37,735 nt of DNA, from the NCBI GenBank assembly GCA_000824825.2, contig LM655197.1, positions 10,080 through 47,814 on the forward strand, given 5' to 3'. The translations under genes and the position numbers were made by a program. Numbering within the stretch: the stretch's first letter is position 1; every line of letters begins with the position of its first letter. The stretch is from Mesorhizobium sp. ORS 3324. Its GTDB lineage: Bacteria > Pseudomonadota > Alphaproteobacteria > Rhizobiales > Rhizobiaceae. A model generated the notes under the pieces. It saw only the letters and a program-made list of their open reading frames with translations. It searched no databases and was not told the origin of the DNA. Below, piece after piece: positions 24,318 to 31,864 of this stretch.

Positions 24318-25478
24318 ATGATCGAAACCGTTCTCCGCTTCGCCCGCTTCTGTGCGCCGCTTCTCCTGGTCGCTATGCTTCCCGCCCGAGCCTTGGCCGA
24401 TACTTGCCCCGAGGATTGCTCCGACCCTCCGCCGCCGCCCGTCAATGTCTACCGCCAGACGACCGCCAGCCATATGAGCCCGGCGACGGCAGGCGCCTTG
24501 CCGCGCGTCTATGTGCCCAACCGTTCCTCGAACAGCGTCTCGGTGATCGACCCCACGACGCTCAAGGAAGTCGACAGGTTTCCGGTCGGCAGCAAGCCGC
24601 AGCATGTCGTTCCGTCCTGGGATCTGAAGACGTTGTGGGTGGCCAACAACGGCACCGGCAGGAACGGCAGCCTGACGCCGATCGACCCGACGACCGGCAA
24701 GCCCGGCAAGCAGGTGCCGGTCGATGATCCCTACAACATGTATTTCATGCCGGACGGCAGTGCCGCCATCATCGTCGACGAAGCGCTGAAGCAGCTCGAC
24801 CTGCGCGATCCGCAGACCATGGCGTTGAAAGCGATCATCCCGACACCCGACTGCCCCGGCATCAACCACGCCGATTTCTCAGCCGACAATTCCTATGCGA
24901 TCTTCACCTGCGAATATGGCGACGGCGGACTGGCCAAGATCGATCTCAAGAACCAGAAGGTGCTCAGCCATCTCGATCTCTCGAAGATGGGCATGCCGCA
25001 GGACGTGAGGCTCTCGCCCGACGGCAAGGTTTTCTACGTCGCCGACATGATGAATGACGGCGTCTTCCTGATCGATGGCGACAGCTTCAAGGAGATCGGC
25101 TTCATCCCGACGGGAATTGGGGCGCACGGCTTCGTCGTCAGCCGCGACGCCAAGCGGCTCTTCGTCTCGAACCGCGGCTCGCACAAGATGGAGCAGGGCC
25201 GCGCCGACGGGCCGGGCAGCGTGACGGTGATCGAGTTCGCGACCCGCTCGGTCGTCGCGCAATGGCCGATCCCCGACGGCGGCAGCCCCGACATGGGCAA
25301 TGTCAGCGCCGACGGCAGGCAGCTATGGCTCTCCGGCCGCTTCGACAGCGAGGTCTACATGATCGACACGACGAGCGGCGCGGTGACCAAGATCCGCGTC
25401 GGCGTGGAGCCGCACGGGCTGACGGTCTGGCCGCAGCCGGGGCGATACTCGCAGGGGCATACCGGGAACATGCGGTAG
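24318..25478 (+). CDS. Exported YVTN/YncE-like beta-propeller protein
   Basis: A 386-residue protein with a signal peptide (about 1-27, cleavage likely after ARALA) and a short Cys/Pro-rich start of the mature protein (DTCPEDCSDPPPPP). A seven-bladed propeller made of repeated blocks such as VYVPNRSSNSVSVIDPTTLKEV, LWVANNGTG and RLFVSNRG follows. Such proteins bind ligands or cofactors in the periplasm, and enzymatic activity cannot be inferred. It starts 71 nt after the acyltransferase stop on the same strand and may belong to that operon. No strong Shine-Dalgarno site is visible. Confidence 0.85.
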   Translation: MIETVLRFARFCAPLLLVAMLPARALADTCPEDCSDPPPPPVNVYRQTTASHMSPATAGALPRVYVPNRSSNSVSVIDPTTLKEVDRFPVGSKPQHVVPSWDLKTLWVANNGTGRNGSLTPIDPTTGKPGKQVPVDDPYNMYFMPDGSAAIIVDEALKQLDLRDPQTMALKAIIPTPDCPGINHADFSADNSYAIFTCEYGDGGLAKIDLKNQKVLSHLDLSKMGMPQDVRLSPDGKVFYVADMMNDGVFLIDGDSFKEIGFIPTGIGAHGFVVSRDAKRLFVSNRGSHKMEQGRADGPGSVTVIEFATRSVVAQWPIPDGGSPDMGNVSADGRQLWLSGRFDSEVYMIDTTSGAVTKIRVGVEPHGLTVWPQPGRYSQGHTGNMR

Positions 25479-25532
25479 GCGTCCAGGAAGCAGCATTGAT
25501 GAAGACGATCCAACGTCTCTCCAGCGGTCGCC

Positions 25533-25772
25533 TCATCGCTGCCAAAAGGGCAGCTTGGCGACTTCTTCCTCGGCCTGCCGTCTCGTGAGGCCGATATCGT
25601 CGATCAGATGCGGATTGTCGCGCAACATCCGCTTGAGTTCCCAGCGGAAGTAGGCCTGCTCGCGCCAGGCAGCGACGATGCTTCGCAGGGTCGCCAGGCG
25701 CCGGCGCGATCTCCGCCCCACGGGTGCTGCCGCCTGATGCGGCGCTGACGCAAATGTGCAGCTATCGTTCAT
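25533..25772 (-). CDS. DUF1127 domain-containing small protein
   Basis: A 79-residue basic protein. The C-terminal half (about 32-79) is a DUF1127 (YjiS-like) domain, recognised by AAWREQAYFRWELKRML and DNPHLIDDIGLTRRQAEEEVAKLPFW. Small DUF1127 proteins in Agrobacterium and relatives affect phosphate and RNA metabolism, and several bind RNA. This one has an extra 30-residue basic N-terminus. ATG 25772 follows GGAGG by 5 nt. It is divergent from the TolB/TPR regulator. Confidence 0.87.
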   Translation of the reverse strand: MNDSCTFASAPHQAAAPVGRRSRRRLATLRSIVAAWREQAYFRWELKRMLRDNPHLIDDIGLTRRQAEEEVAKLPFWQR

Positions 25773-25865
25773 GGCAACCTCCATATGGCTCGAAGGTGGC
25801 AATGGCCTTCGACCTGAAAGAGGTTGAATGGTGCCGGATGCGAACGGCGGCGTAATTAAGCGCGC

Positions 25866-25890
25866 CCAAATAGTTCCAAAAACATCCAAA
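25866..25890. promoter_or_regulatory. Three CCAAA boxes phased by exactly 10 bp
   Basis: CCAAA occurs at 25866-25870, 25876-25880 and 25886-25890, one helical turn apart, directly before the OmpR-type regulator gene and upstream of the divergent DUF1127 gene. OmpR/PhoB winged helices bind direct repeats at about this phasing, so this is a plausible autoregulatory site. Confidence 0.5.
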
Positions 25891-25900
25891 CTGGCTATAG

Positions 25901-27418
25901 ATGCGCCGCATGCAGGGATCGCGCTTTGCCTTTGGTTCGTTCGTGCTCGATCCGGGTGCGGGAACGCTGCTTCGCGACGATGCTCCCGTTGCCGTCGGCT
26001 ATCGCGGGCTGAAACTGCTCGCGGCGCTCGTCGGACGTCCGGGCGAAGTCCTGGGCAAGGCCGAGCTGATGGACGCGGCCTGGCCAGGCACGGCCGTCGA
26101 GGAAGGCAATCTCACAGTCCAGATCGCGCAGCTGAGGAAGCTGCTTGGCCCGGCCGCTGACGGCGGTGAATGGATCGCCACGATTCCGCGCGTCGGCTAT
26201 CGCTTCACTGGCGCCGTCGAACAGCTCGCCGGCGCAGCGCGAAAGCCTTTGCCGTTGCCCGACAAGCCCTCGATAGCCGTGCTGCCCTTCGTTGCTTTCA
26301 GCAGCGATCCGGAGCAGGAATCCTTCGCCGACGGGTTGACCGAGGACCTGATCACCGACCTGTCCAGGAACTCCGGCCTGTTCGTCATCGCGCGCAACTC
26401 GGTCTTTGCCTACAGGGGCAAGGCGATGGACGTACGAGCGATCGCCGGGGAGCTCGGCGTGCGCTACCTGCTGGAAGGCAGCGCCAGACGCGCCGCGGGA
26501 CGCGTGCGCATCAACGCCCAATTGGTCGATGCGGTGAGCGGCGAACATCTATGGGCGGAACGCTTCGACCGCAGCCTGGAAGATATCTTTGCCGTCCAGG
26601 ACGAGGTGACGGCCAAGATCGTGGAAGCGTTGCTCGGCCGCCTGCGCGCGTCGCCGCCGCGCAATCGGCCAAAGAATCTGGAGGCCTACGATCTCTGCGT
26701 GCGGGCGCGCAAGCTGATCGATGATTCGCCGCAGGCGGCGCGGGAAGCGCATCTGATGCTGACGCGCGCGGTCTCCCTCGATCCGGACTATGCCGAGGCC
26801 TATCGCTGGCTCGCCATGAACCACTGGATGGGCTGGGTGCATTGGGGCCAGCCGATCGAACCCAACCGTAGCGTTGCCCTGGAACTTGCACGCAAGGCTG
26901 TCTCGATCGATCCCAACGACGCCGGCTGCCGCTGGGTGCTCGCCAACCTGCTTGCCTATGAGCGCCGGTTTGACGAGGCGGATGCGGAATTCGCCAAGGC
27001 GATCGAGCTCGACCCGAACGAGGCCGACACCTGGGCGACGATGTCCGACATCGAAGTCCTGGCCGGAAAGGTCGAAGAAGGCCTCGAACATATTCGCAAG
27101 GCGTTTCGGCTGAACCCGTTTCCACCGAGCTGGTACTATCTGACGCTCGGCGCGGCGCAATATGCCGCCGGCGACTACGAGGCTGCCGTCGAGACGCTGC
27201 GTCGGGACGAGACCTATCGTACGAGCTCACGCCGCTTCCTGGCTGCGAGCCTCGCGCGACTCGGCCGGCTCGACGAAGCCCGCGCAGAGGTCGAGATGTT
27301 CCTCGTCGCCAACCCGCATTTCACGACCCGCCACTGGGTCTGGACCGAGCCGTTCCGCGACGACGCGGTGCTGAAGCATTTCGTCGACGGCTTTCGCATG
27401 GCCGGTCTTCCGGAGTAA
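25901..27418 (+). CDS. OmpR-type winged-helix regulator with TolB-like and TPR domains
   Basis: A 505-residue protein (502 from the next ATG at 25910; neither has a clear ribosome-binding site). Residues about 10-105 form an OmpR/CadC-type winged helix (GYRGLKLLAALVGRPGEVLGKAELMDAAWPG through IPRVGYRF, key landmark WPGTAVEEGNLTVQIAQLRK). About 120-250 is the TolB-N/FlgO-like domain found in adenylate-cyclase-like regulators (SIAVLPF, FADGLTEDLITDLSR, YLLEGSARR). The rest is a TPR array (about 265-500). No membrane helix is visible, unlike CadC or ToxR, so it should be cytosolic. Targets and signal are unknown. Confidence 0.9.
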   Translation: MRRMQGSRFAFGSFVLDPGAGTLLRDDAPVAVGYRGLKLLAALVGRPGEVLGKAELMDAAWPGTAVEEGNLTVQIAQLRKLLGPAADGGEWIATIPRVGYRFTGAVEQLAGAARKPLPLPDKPSIAVLPFVAFSSDPEQESFADGLTEDLITDLSRNSGLFVIARNSVFAYRGKAMDVRAIAGELGVRYLLEGSARRAAGRVRINAQLVDAVSGEHLWAERFDRSLEDIFAVQDEVTAKIVEALLGRLRASPPRNRPKNLEAYDLCVRARKLIDDSPQAAREAHLMLTRAVSLDPDYAEAYRWLAMNHWMGWVHWGQPIEPNRSVALELARKAVSIDPNDAGCRWVLANLLAYERRFDEADAEFAKAIELDPNEADTWATMSDIEVLAGKVEEGLEHIRKAFRLNPFPPSWYYLTLGAAQYAAGDYEAAVETLRRDETYRTSSRRFLAASLARLGRLDEARAEVEMFLVANPHFTTRHWVWTEPFRDDAVLKHFVDGFRMAGLPE

Positions 27419-27426
27419 GGGTCGGC

Positions 27427-27864
27427 TCAACCTTGCAGACGGTCAATCGATCCGAAAGCTGGCGGTCGGCCTTGCCCTTCAGATCGACCAGTGGCGTCAC
27501 GGTCGCGTTCGTATCGCGTCGTCACCGGAAATGGCGGCAGCCAGGACTCGCGACGGATGGTCCACAGCTCGTAGCTCGGCACCAGTTGGTCAGGAGCGTC
27601 CAGGGATCCCAGATGCACTTCGATCTCGTCCGCACTGCGTGCGAAGACCGACGAGCCGCAGCGCGGACAGAAGAACCGCCCTGCATAGTCGCGCGTTTCG
27701 CCATCGATCGTCACTGCATCCTGAGGAAAGATCGCCGACGCGCCAAAAAGCGCCCCATGATGCTTGCGGCAGTCGAGACAGTGACAGATGCCGACCCGAT
27801 ACGGGCGACCCGACGCCACGATCCGGACATTGCCGCACAGGCAACCGCCGGTGAACCGGTCCAT
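27427..27864 (-). CDS. GFA family zinc protein
   Basis: A 145-residue member of the glutathione-dependent formaldehyde-activating (Gfa/CENP-V) family. Two zinc sites are visible: Cys8 and Cys10 with Cys66 and Cys69 (CPRC), and Cys27, Cys29 and Cys32 (CHCLDC). The GFA name comes from one Paracoccus enzyme, and most members have no proven formaldehyde role. A strong GAAGGAGG lies upstream of the ATG. It is convergent with the TolB/TPR regulator, 8 nt apart. Confidence 0.9.
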   Translation of the reverse strand: MDRFTGGCLCGNVRIVASGRPYRVGICHCLDCRKHHGALFGASAIFPQDAVTIDGETRDYAGRFFCPRCGSSVFARSADEIEVHLGSLDAPDQLVPSYELWTIRRESWLPPFPVTTRYERDRDATGRSEGQGRPPAFGSIDRLQG

Positions 27865-28091
27865 GCTGCACCTCCTTCAATTCAAGCAGGCGGGTTGGTT
27901 ACAGCGAACCCTGGCGGGCGTCCATGAAGACGCGAAGTTCCAAGGGCGATCTTAGGATCGCTGCCCCTGTAGCGGCGCTGAACCAACCCTGTCGTCGGTA
28001 GTGTGGCGATGTTCGACTTGTGGCGTCCGATCGCGGGTTGGCATCTGACTATAGCATAGAATGTATTGCGGCCCGCCGCCTTGGCCGCCGG

Positions 28092-28562
28092 CTACCGCCG
28101 CCAGAAGTCACGATGCGCGGAGAGAAGCTGGTCCTCAATTTCGGGGAAGGGGCCGTGAACCTCGATCTTCTTCTGCCCGGAGCCGAGCACAACGCGCGAG
28201 GACAGGCTCATCGTCGGATTCTCGGGATGGTCGCCGGTCAGCGCGAGAAGCTTGGTCTCCTCGAAGCCGTAGACCAGCCGGCCGATATTCGCCCAATAGA
28301 GCGTTCCGGTGCACATCGCGCAGGGCTCACCGGTTGAGACCAGCGTGCAGGTCCAGAGGAACTCCGGCGAATAGGCTGCCGCCGCGCGCCGCGCAAGTTC
28401 GGTTTCGGCGTGATGCACGGTGTCGATATTGCCTTGTCGCATGAGGATCGCATCGTCGGGGCCGACCAGCACCGCCCCGAACGGATGATGGCCTTGCGCG
28501 GCCGCGTCGCGGGCAACAGCATCTGCCGCGAGCAGGTGAGCGATCATCCGGTCGCGCGTCAT
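28092..28562 (-). CDS. Nucleoside deaminase, CMP/dCMP deaminase superfamily
   Basis: A 156-residue zinc deaminase with HAE (51-53) and PCAMC (80-84), the two zinc and catalytic motifs. The overall form is that of guanine or adenine/cytosine nucleobase deaminases rather than TadA, so the substrate is uncertain. ATG 28562 follows GGAGGA by 8 nt. The longer upstream frame is not needed. It is a single gene between the GFA gene and tRNA-Leu. Confidence 0.87.
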   Translation of the reverse strand: MTRDRMIAHLLAADAVARDAAAQGHHPFGAVLVGPDDAILMRQGNIDTVHHAETELARRAAAAYSPEFLWTCTLVSTGEPCAMCTGTLYWANIGRLVYGFEETKLLALTGDHPENPTMSLSSRVVLGSGQKKIEVHGPFPEIEDQLLSAHRDFWRR

Positions 28563-28668
28563 GTCGATACTCCTCCGTGGCTGTCCCATAGAAAACCTTG
28601 GATAGAATATCAGCAATCAGTAAAGAGCAAATGGATGGCCTGCCATCCGAAGCTCGAAGAGCGAAGGA

Positions 28669-28753
28669 TGGTGCCCCTAGCCGGGATCGAACCAGCACTC
28701 CTTGCGGAACTCGATTTTGAGTCGAGCGCGTCTACCAATTCCGCCATAGGGGC
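28669..28753 (-). tRNA. tRNA-Leu (anticodon CAA)
   Basis: Read on the minus strand this 85-nt sequence folds as a class II tRNA: acceptor GCCCCTA with TAGGGGC, discriminator A, encoded CCA, anticodon stem CTCGA and TCGAG with loop CTCAAAA (anticodon CAA, reading UUG), a long variable arm, and T loop GGTTCGATCCC. The D-arm has the leucine-like GGCGGAATTGGTAGACGC. Confidence 0.97.
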
Positions 28754-28754
28754 T

Positions 28755-28770
28755 CAGGCCGGACGGCCTG
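28755..28770 (-). other. Palindrome in the tRNA-Leu leader
   Basis: CAGGCC-GGAC-GGCCTG, a 6-bp stem abutting the 5' end of the tRNA in the precursor. It may aid processing by RNase P or simply be incidental. Confidence 0.45.
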
Positions 28771-28781
28771 GATGGGCGCGG

Positions 28782-28809
28782 ACTATACGGGCGGACGGGC
28801 TTTCGTCAA
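28782..28809 (-). promoter_or_regulatory. Promoter of tRNA-Leu
   Basis: On the minus strand TTGACG (28809-28804), 16 nt, TATAGT (28787-28782). The distance to the mature tRNA (about 28 nt from the -10) is typical. Confidence 0.75.
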
Positions 28810-29029
28810 CTGGCCTGTTGCCGATTTGCCCGCGCTCGCCTTACCCAGACCGCGCCTCACGGTTTCGTAAGGACGCCGGCATTGTGCGGCGCGGAAAATC
28901 TTTCTAGACAGGCGAACATTTAGGGCGCCAGGGGGTCGTAAGCGAGAGCTGCGGCGCTTTGGGTCCTTGTTTCGTGCAAGCCGGTGACCGAAAACCGCTG
29001 CGCCGCTCGGGGCGACACTAGGAGAGCCG

Positions 29030-29617
29030 ATGCTTCGCGGACTTTACGACTGGACCTTGTCGCTGGCGGCGCGCAAATCCGCCGAATGGTGGCTCGCCTT
29101 CATCGCTTTCGTCGAGAGCTCGGTGTTCTTCATACCGGCCGACGTGTTGTTCCTGCCCATGGCTTTGGCGCGGCCCGACCGCGCCTATCGCTACGCGCTG
29201 ACCGCCACCGTTGCGTCCGTGCTGGGTGGCATTGCCGGATGGCTGATCGGCTACTATGCCTATGACACTATAGCACGGCCGATCCTGGAGCACTTCGGCG
29301 GCCTTGCCACGTTCGAGAAGTGGCAGTCGTCAGGCGCCGGGCTAATGCTGGTGCTGCTCGTCACATCCGGCGCTGCGCACCTGCCGCCGATCAAGGTGGT
29401 CACTATTCTGGCCGGGGCGCTTCACGTCAATCTTGTTGTCTTCATGGTCTCGGCCATCTTGGCGCGCGGCGCCCGCTTCCTGCTGCTCGCCTGGCTGCTG
29501 CGCCGCTATGGCGTCTCGATCAAGGAGTTCATCGAGAAGCGTTTGGGAACGATCGTCGGCGCCGGAGCCGCTGCCCTGATTTTGCTCTATATGCTCGTCA
29601 GATACGCCCACGGATAA
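29030..29617 (+). CDS. YqaA/DedA-like membrane protein
   Basis: A 195-residue membrane protein of the VTT (SNARE-associated, DedA-related) family, YqaA branch. The N-terminal amphipathic segment (LYDWTLSLAARK), ESSVFFIPADVLFLPMAL and GGIAGWLIGYYAYD are the landmarks, with about four membrane helices. DedA-family proteins are linked to lipid flipping and membrane homeostasis. GGAG lies just before the ATG. It precedes dsbB by 24 nt on the same strand. Confidence 0.86.
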   Translation: MLRGLYDWTLSLAARKSAEWWLAFIAFVESSVFFIPADVLFLPMALARPDRAYRYALTATVASVLGGIAGWLIGYYAYDTIARPILEHFGGLATFEKWQSSGAGLMLVLLVTSGAAHLPPIKVVTILAGALHVNLVVFMVSAILARGARFLLLAWLLRRYGVSIKEFIEKRLGTIVGAGAAALILLYMLVRYAHG

Positions 29618-29641
29618 GGCCAAGCGAACGGATCAGGACCG

Positions 29642-30160
29642 ATGACTGCGACCATGAACCCCGATACCGGACGCCAGCGGACGCGCGCCGCGCTGTTCCT
29701 CGCCGTCGCCATGGCGGCCACCGTCGGCTCCGCCCTCGCGTTCCAGTACATAGGCGGCTACATCCCCTGCCATCTCTGCCTCGAGCAGCGCACCCCCTAT
29801 TATGTCGGCGCGCCGCTGATGCTGGTGGCGGTGGCCACCTCGATGCTGCGCGCGCCCGCCTGGGTGACGCGCGGACTGCTGGCGATCGGCGGCCTGTTGA
29901 TGCTCTACGGTCTTTATCTCGGCGTCTACCACTCCGGTGTCGAATGGGGCTGGTGGCAGGGGCCCGCGGACTGCACGGCCGGCGCCGGCCCGGTCGACAC
30001 CGGCGGCAAGGGCGTGCTCGACGCGCTCGACAAATTCGTCCCGCCCTCCTGCGACAAGGCTGCGCTTCGCATCCTCGGCCTGTCGCTCGCAGGCTGGAAC
30101 GCTATTGCCAGCTTCATCCTCGCAACCGTCGCCTTCCGTAGCGCGCTCGCGCGCGATTGA
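29642..30160 (+). CDS. dsbB: Disulfide bond formation protein DsbB
   Basis: A 172-residue, four-helix membrane protein that reoxidises DsbA with quinone. The first redox pair is CHLC (43-46) and the second Cys111 and Cys137 flank a long periplasmic loop, as in DsbB. The membrane segments around 20-38, 57-75, 78-96 and 145-162 fit. No dsbA lies nearby. It follows the YqaA gene closely and is convergent with the HNH gene across a palindromic repeat. Confidence 0.9.
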   Translation: MTATMNPDTGRQRTRAALFLAVAMAATVGSALAFQYIGGYIPCHLCLEQRTPYYVGAPLMLVAVATSMLRAPAWVTRGLLAIGGLLMLYGLYLGVYHSGVEWGWWQGPADCTAGAGPVDTGGKGVLDALDKFVPPSCDKAALRILGLSLAGWNAIASFILATVAFRSALARD

Positions 30161-30234
30161 GCTACGGAGCCGGCGCGACTCGCGATGCGCGGTCCGCGAC
30201 TGGATTTGAAAGATCGGCGCCGCCCCTCATTGTC

Positions 30235-30379
30235 CTGCCGGGCATTTCTCCCCGTATAGTGACGGGGAGAAAGACGCCGTTATCAATGGTTTCGCCAATC
30301 ATTGGCGCTGCAGAATGGGTGCCGGCGTCGCGGACAGTTCCCTTCTCCCCGTCACCATACGGGGAGAAGGTGGCGGCAG
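30235..30379. repeat. Long nested inverted-repeat element (REP/RIME-like, copies B1 and B2)
   Basis: Two GGGGAGAA-type palindromes lie head to head. B1 (30245-30272) has 11-bp arms TTTCTCCCCGT and ACGGGGAGAAA; B2 (30341-30370) has 12-bp arms matching copy A. Their loops (ATAGTG and CACCAT) are near reverse complements, which shows the inverted orientation. Between them are a 7-bp stem, GACGCCG (30273-30279) with CGGCGTC (30323-30329), and a tight palindrome CGCCAAT-C-ATTGGCG (30293-30307). CTGCCG (30235) and CGGCAG (30379) close the whole. It sits between convergent dsbB and the HNH gene. Confidence 0.8.
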
Positions 30380-30427
30380 CCGGGGCAGCGCCAGGATCGA
30401 CAATTTGCGTGGCTGGCCGATTGTGCC

Positions 30428-30985
30428 CTACGGCTCCAGTTCGACATCCCAGTAGAGATAATCCATCCAGCTTTCATGCAGATGGTTGGGCGGGAACAGA
30501 CGGCCGTTGTTGTGCAGGTCGTGCACCGTCGGCTGATAGGGTTTTTGCAGCGGCCACATCTTGGCCTGCGCAGGCATCATGCCGCCCTTCCTGAGATTGC
30601 AGGGCGAGCAGGCGGCCACGACATTCTCCCAGGTCGTCGCCCCGCCGCGATGGCGCGGGATGACATGGTCGAAGGTGAGGTCGTCGGTCGTGCCGCAATA
30701 CTGGCACTGGAAGCGGTCGCGCAGGAAGACGTTGAAGCGGGTGAAGGCCGGATGCCGCGACGGCTTCACATAGGCCTTCAGGCTGACCACGCTCGGCAGC
30801 TTCATCGAGAAGGTCGGCGAGGAGACGGCGTGCTCGTATTCCGCAACGATATTGACCCGGTCGAGGAAGACCGCCTTGATGGCGTCCTGCCACGACCAGA
30901 GCGACAAGGGGTAATAGCTGAGCGGGCGGTAATCCGCATTCAGCACCAGCGCGGGAAGCCCATCCGGAGATACGGCAACCGTCAC
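30428..30985 (-). CDS. HNH endonuclease
   Basis: A 185-residue protein with a complete HNH core in the C-terminal half: CQYC (94-97), DH (106-107), H112, N121, and SPCN (127-130) with the CxxC pair Cys126 and Cys129. The conserved N-terminus (ALVLNADYRPLSYYPLSLWSWQDAIKAV) identifies the widespread chromosomal HNH family of rhizobia and cyanobacteria, with unknown cellular role. It has no phage or restriction genes nearby. Confidence 0.92.
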   Translation of the reverse strand: MTVAVSPDGLPALVLNADYRPLSYYPLSLWSWQDAIKAVFLDRVNIVAEYEHAVSSPTFSMKLPSVVSLKAYVKPSRHPAFTRFNVFLRDRFQCQYCGTTDDLTFDHVIPRHRGGATTWENVVAACSPCNLRKGGMMPAQAKMWPLQKPYQPTVHDLHNNGRLFPPNHLHESWMDYLYWDVELEP

Positions 30986-31096
30986 GTTGTTTGCCTCCTT
31001 CGTTCTAGAACCGAACGGCGCGGATACTGTAAGCCCGACATGACAGGGATGTGAAGCGGATTATCATTCCTCGATTTGGTCGAAAATGCATGATTT

Positions 31097-31756
31097 TCAT
31101 GCTTTTTTGGCGATTTCGACGGGAGGAGCCGCGTCCCTGCCCTTCAATTCGCGGTAATAAGCCCAGAAAAGCCGCGACGCGACACCACGCCACGGGCTCC
31201 ATGATTCGGCCAGCCGGATCAGCGTTTTTTCCGGCGGACGCGGGTCGATGCCGAGCGCGTGGCCGACGGCGCTCTGCAGGGCAACATCGCGTGCGGGGAA
31301 TACGTCCGGGTGGCCGGCGGCGAAAAGCAGGTAGCACTCCGCTGTCCAGCGGCCGATGCCCGGCACCGCCGTCATCGCCGCGATCGCGTCCGTGGCGTCG
31401 AGCGAGCAGAGGTGATCGAGATCGAGCCCGTCGGCGACGGCCTGCGCGACGGCGATCAGCCCACGCTGCTTCGGCCGCGACAGGCCGGCCTCGCGAAAAA
31501 TGTCCTCGCCGGCGCAAAGTATTCCTTGCGGCGTCAACGGATCGACCAGCCCGGTCAGCCGGGCGAAAATGGCATCGGCGCTGGCGCGAGAGACCTGCTG
31601 CGAGACGATGATCGAAGCGAGGCTCCTGAACCCGGGCTCCGAGAGCCTGAGCGGCACGTCGCCCGCCATGCCACGCACCTTCTCCAGCCGCGGATCGATG
31701 AGGCAGAGCGCGTCGAGGCCTGCCGCAATGTCGTCGAGCGAGGCGATGCGTTGCAC
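31097..31756 (-). CDS. DNA-3-methyladenine glycosylase, AlkA-like
   Basis: A 219-residue base-excision enzyme that removes alkylated purines. It has the HhH-GPD fold, with the DNA-binding hairpin VPGIGRWTAECYLL (131-144) and the catalytic Asp157 (FPARDVALQ), plus IIVSQQVSRASADAIFARL early on. It lacks the N-terminal domain of E. coli AlkA and the Fe-S cysteines of Nth. The GTG at 31756 was chosen because it is preceded by AGGGAAC and avoids overlap with the divergent gluQ gene. The frame continues to 32101, but that part is shadow. Confidence 0.88.
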   Translation of the reverse strand: MQRIASLDDIAAGLDALCLIDPRLEKVRGMAGDVPLRLSEPGFRSLASIIVSQQVSRASADAIFARLTGLVDPLTPQGILCAGEDIFREAGLSRPKQRGLIAVAQAVADGLDLDHLCSLDATDAIAAMTAVPGIGRWTAECYLLFAAGHPDVFPARDVALQSAVGHALGIDPRPPEKTLIRLAESWSPWRGVASRLFWAYYRELKGRDAAPPVEIAKKA

Positions 31757-31864
31757 GTTCTTTGTTCCCTGGAGGCCCGCGAAATGGCAATTGATGACTA
31801 AGAGACTGTTCTCGAAAACTATCAACCCGCGGAAGCGCCTTTCAACCCGAATGCCGCTTGAGAC

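Noticed and set aside
28669..28753. tRNA-Leu as an integration site
   Set aside because: No integrase, no repeat of the tRNA 3' end was noticed nearby, and the flanks are ordinary chromosomal genes.
30428..30985. HNH gene as part of a defence or phage system
   Set aside because: It belongs to the widespread chromosomal HNH family, and no restriction, methylase, toxin or phage genes are close.
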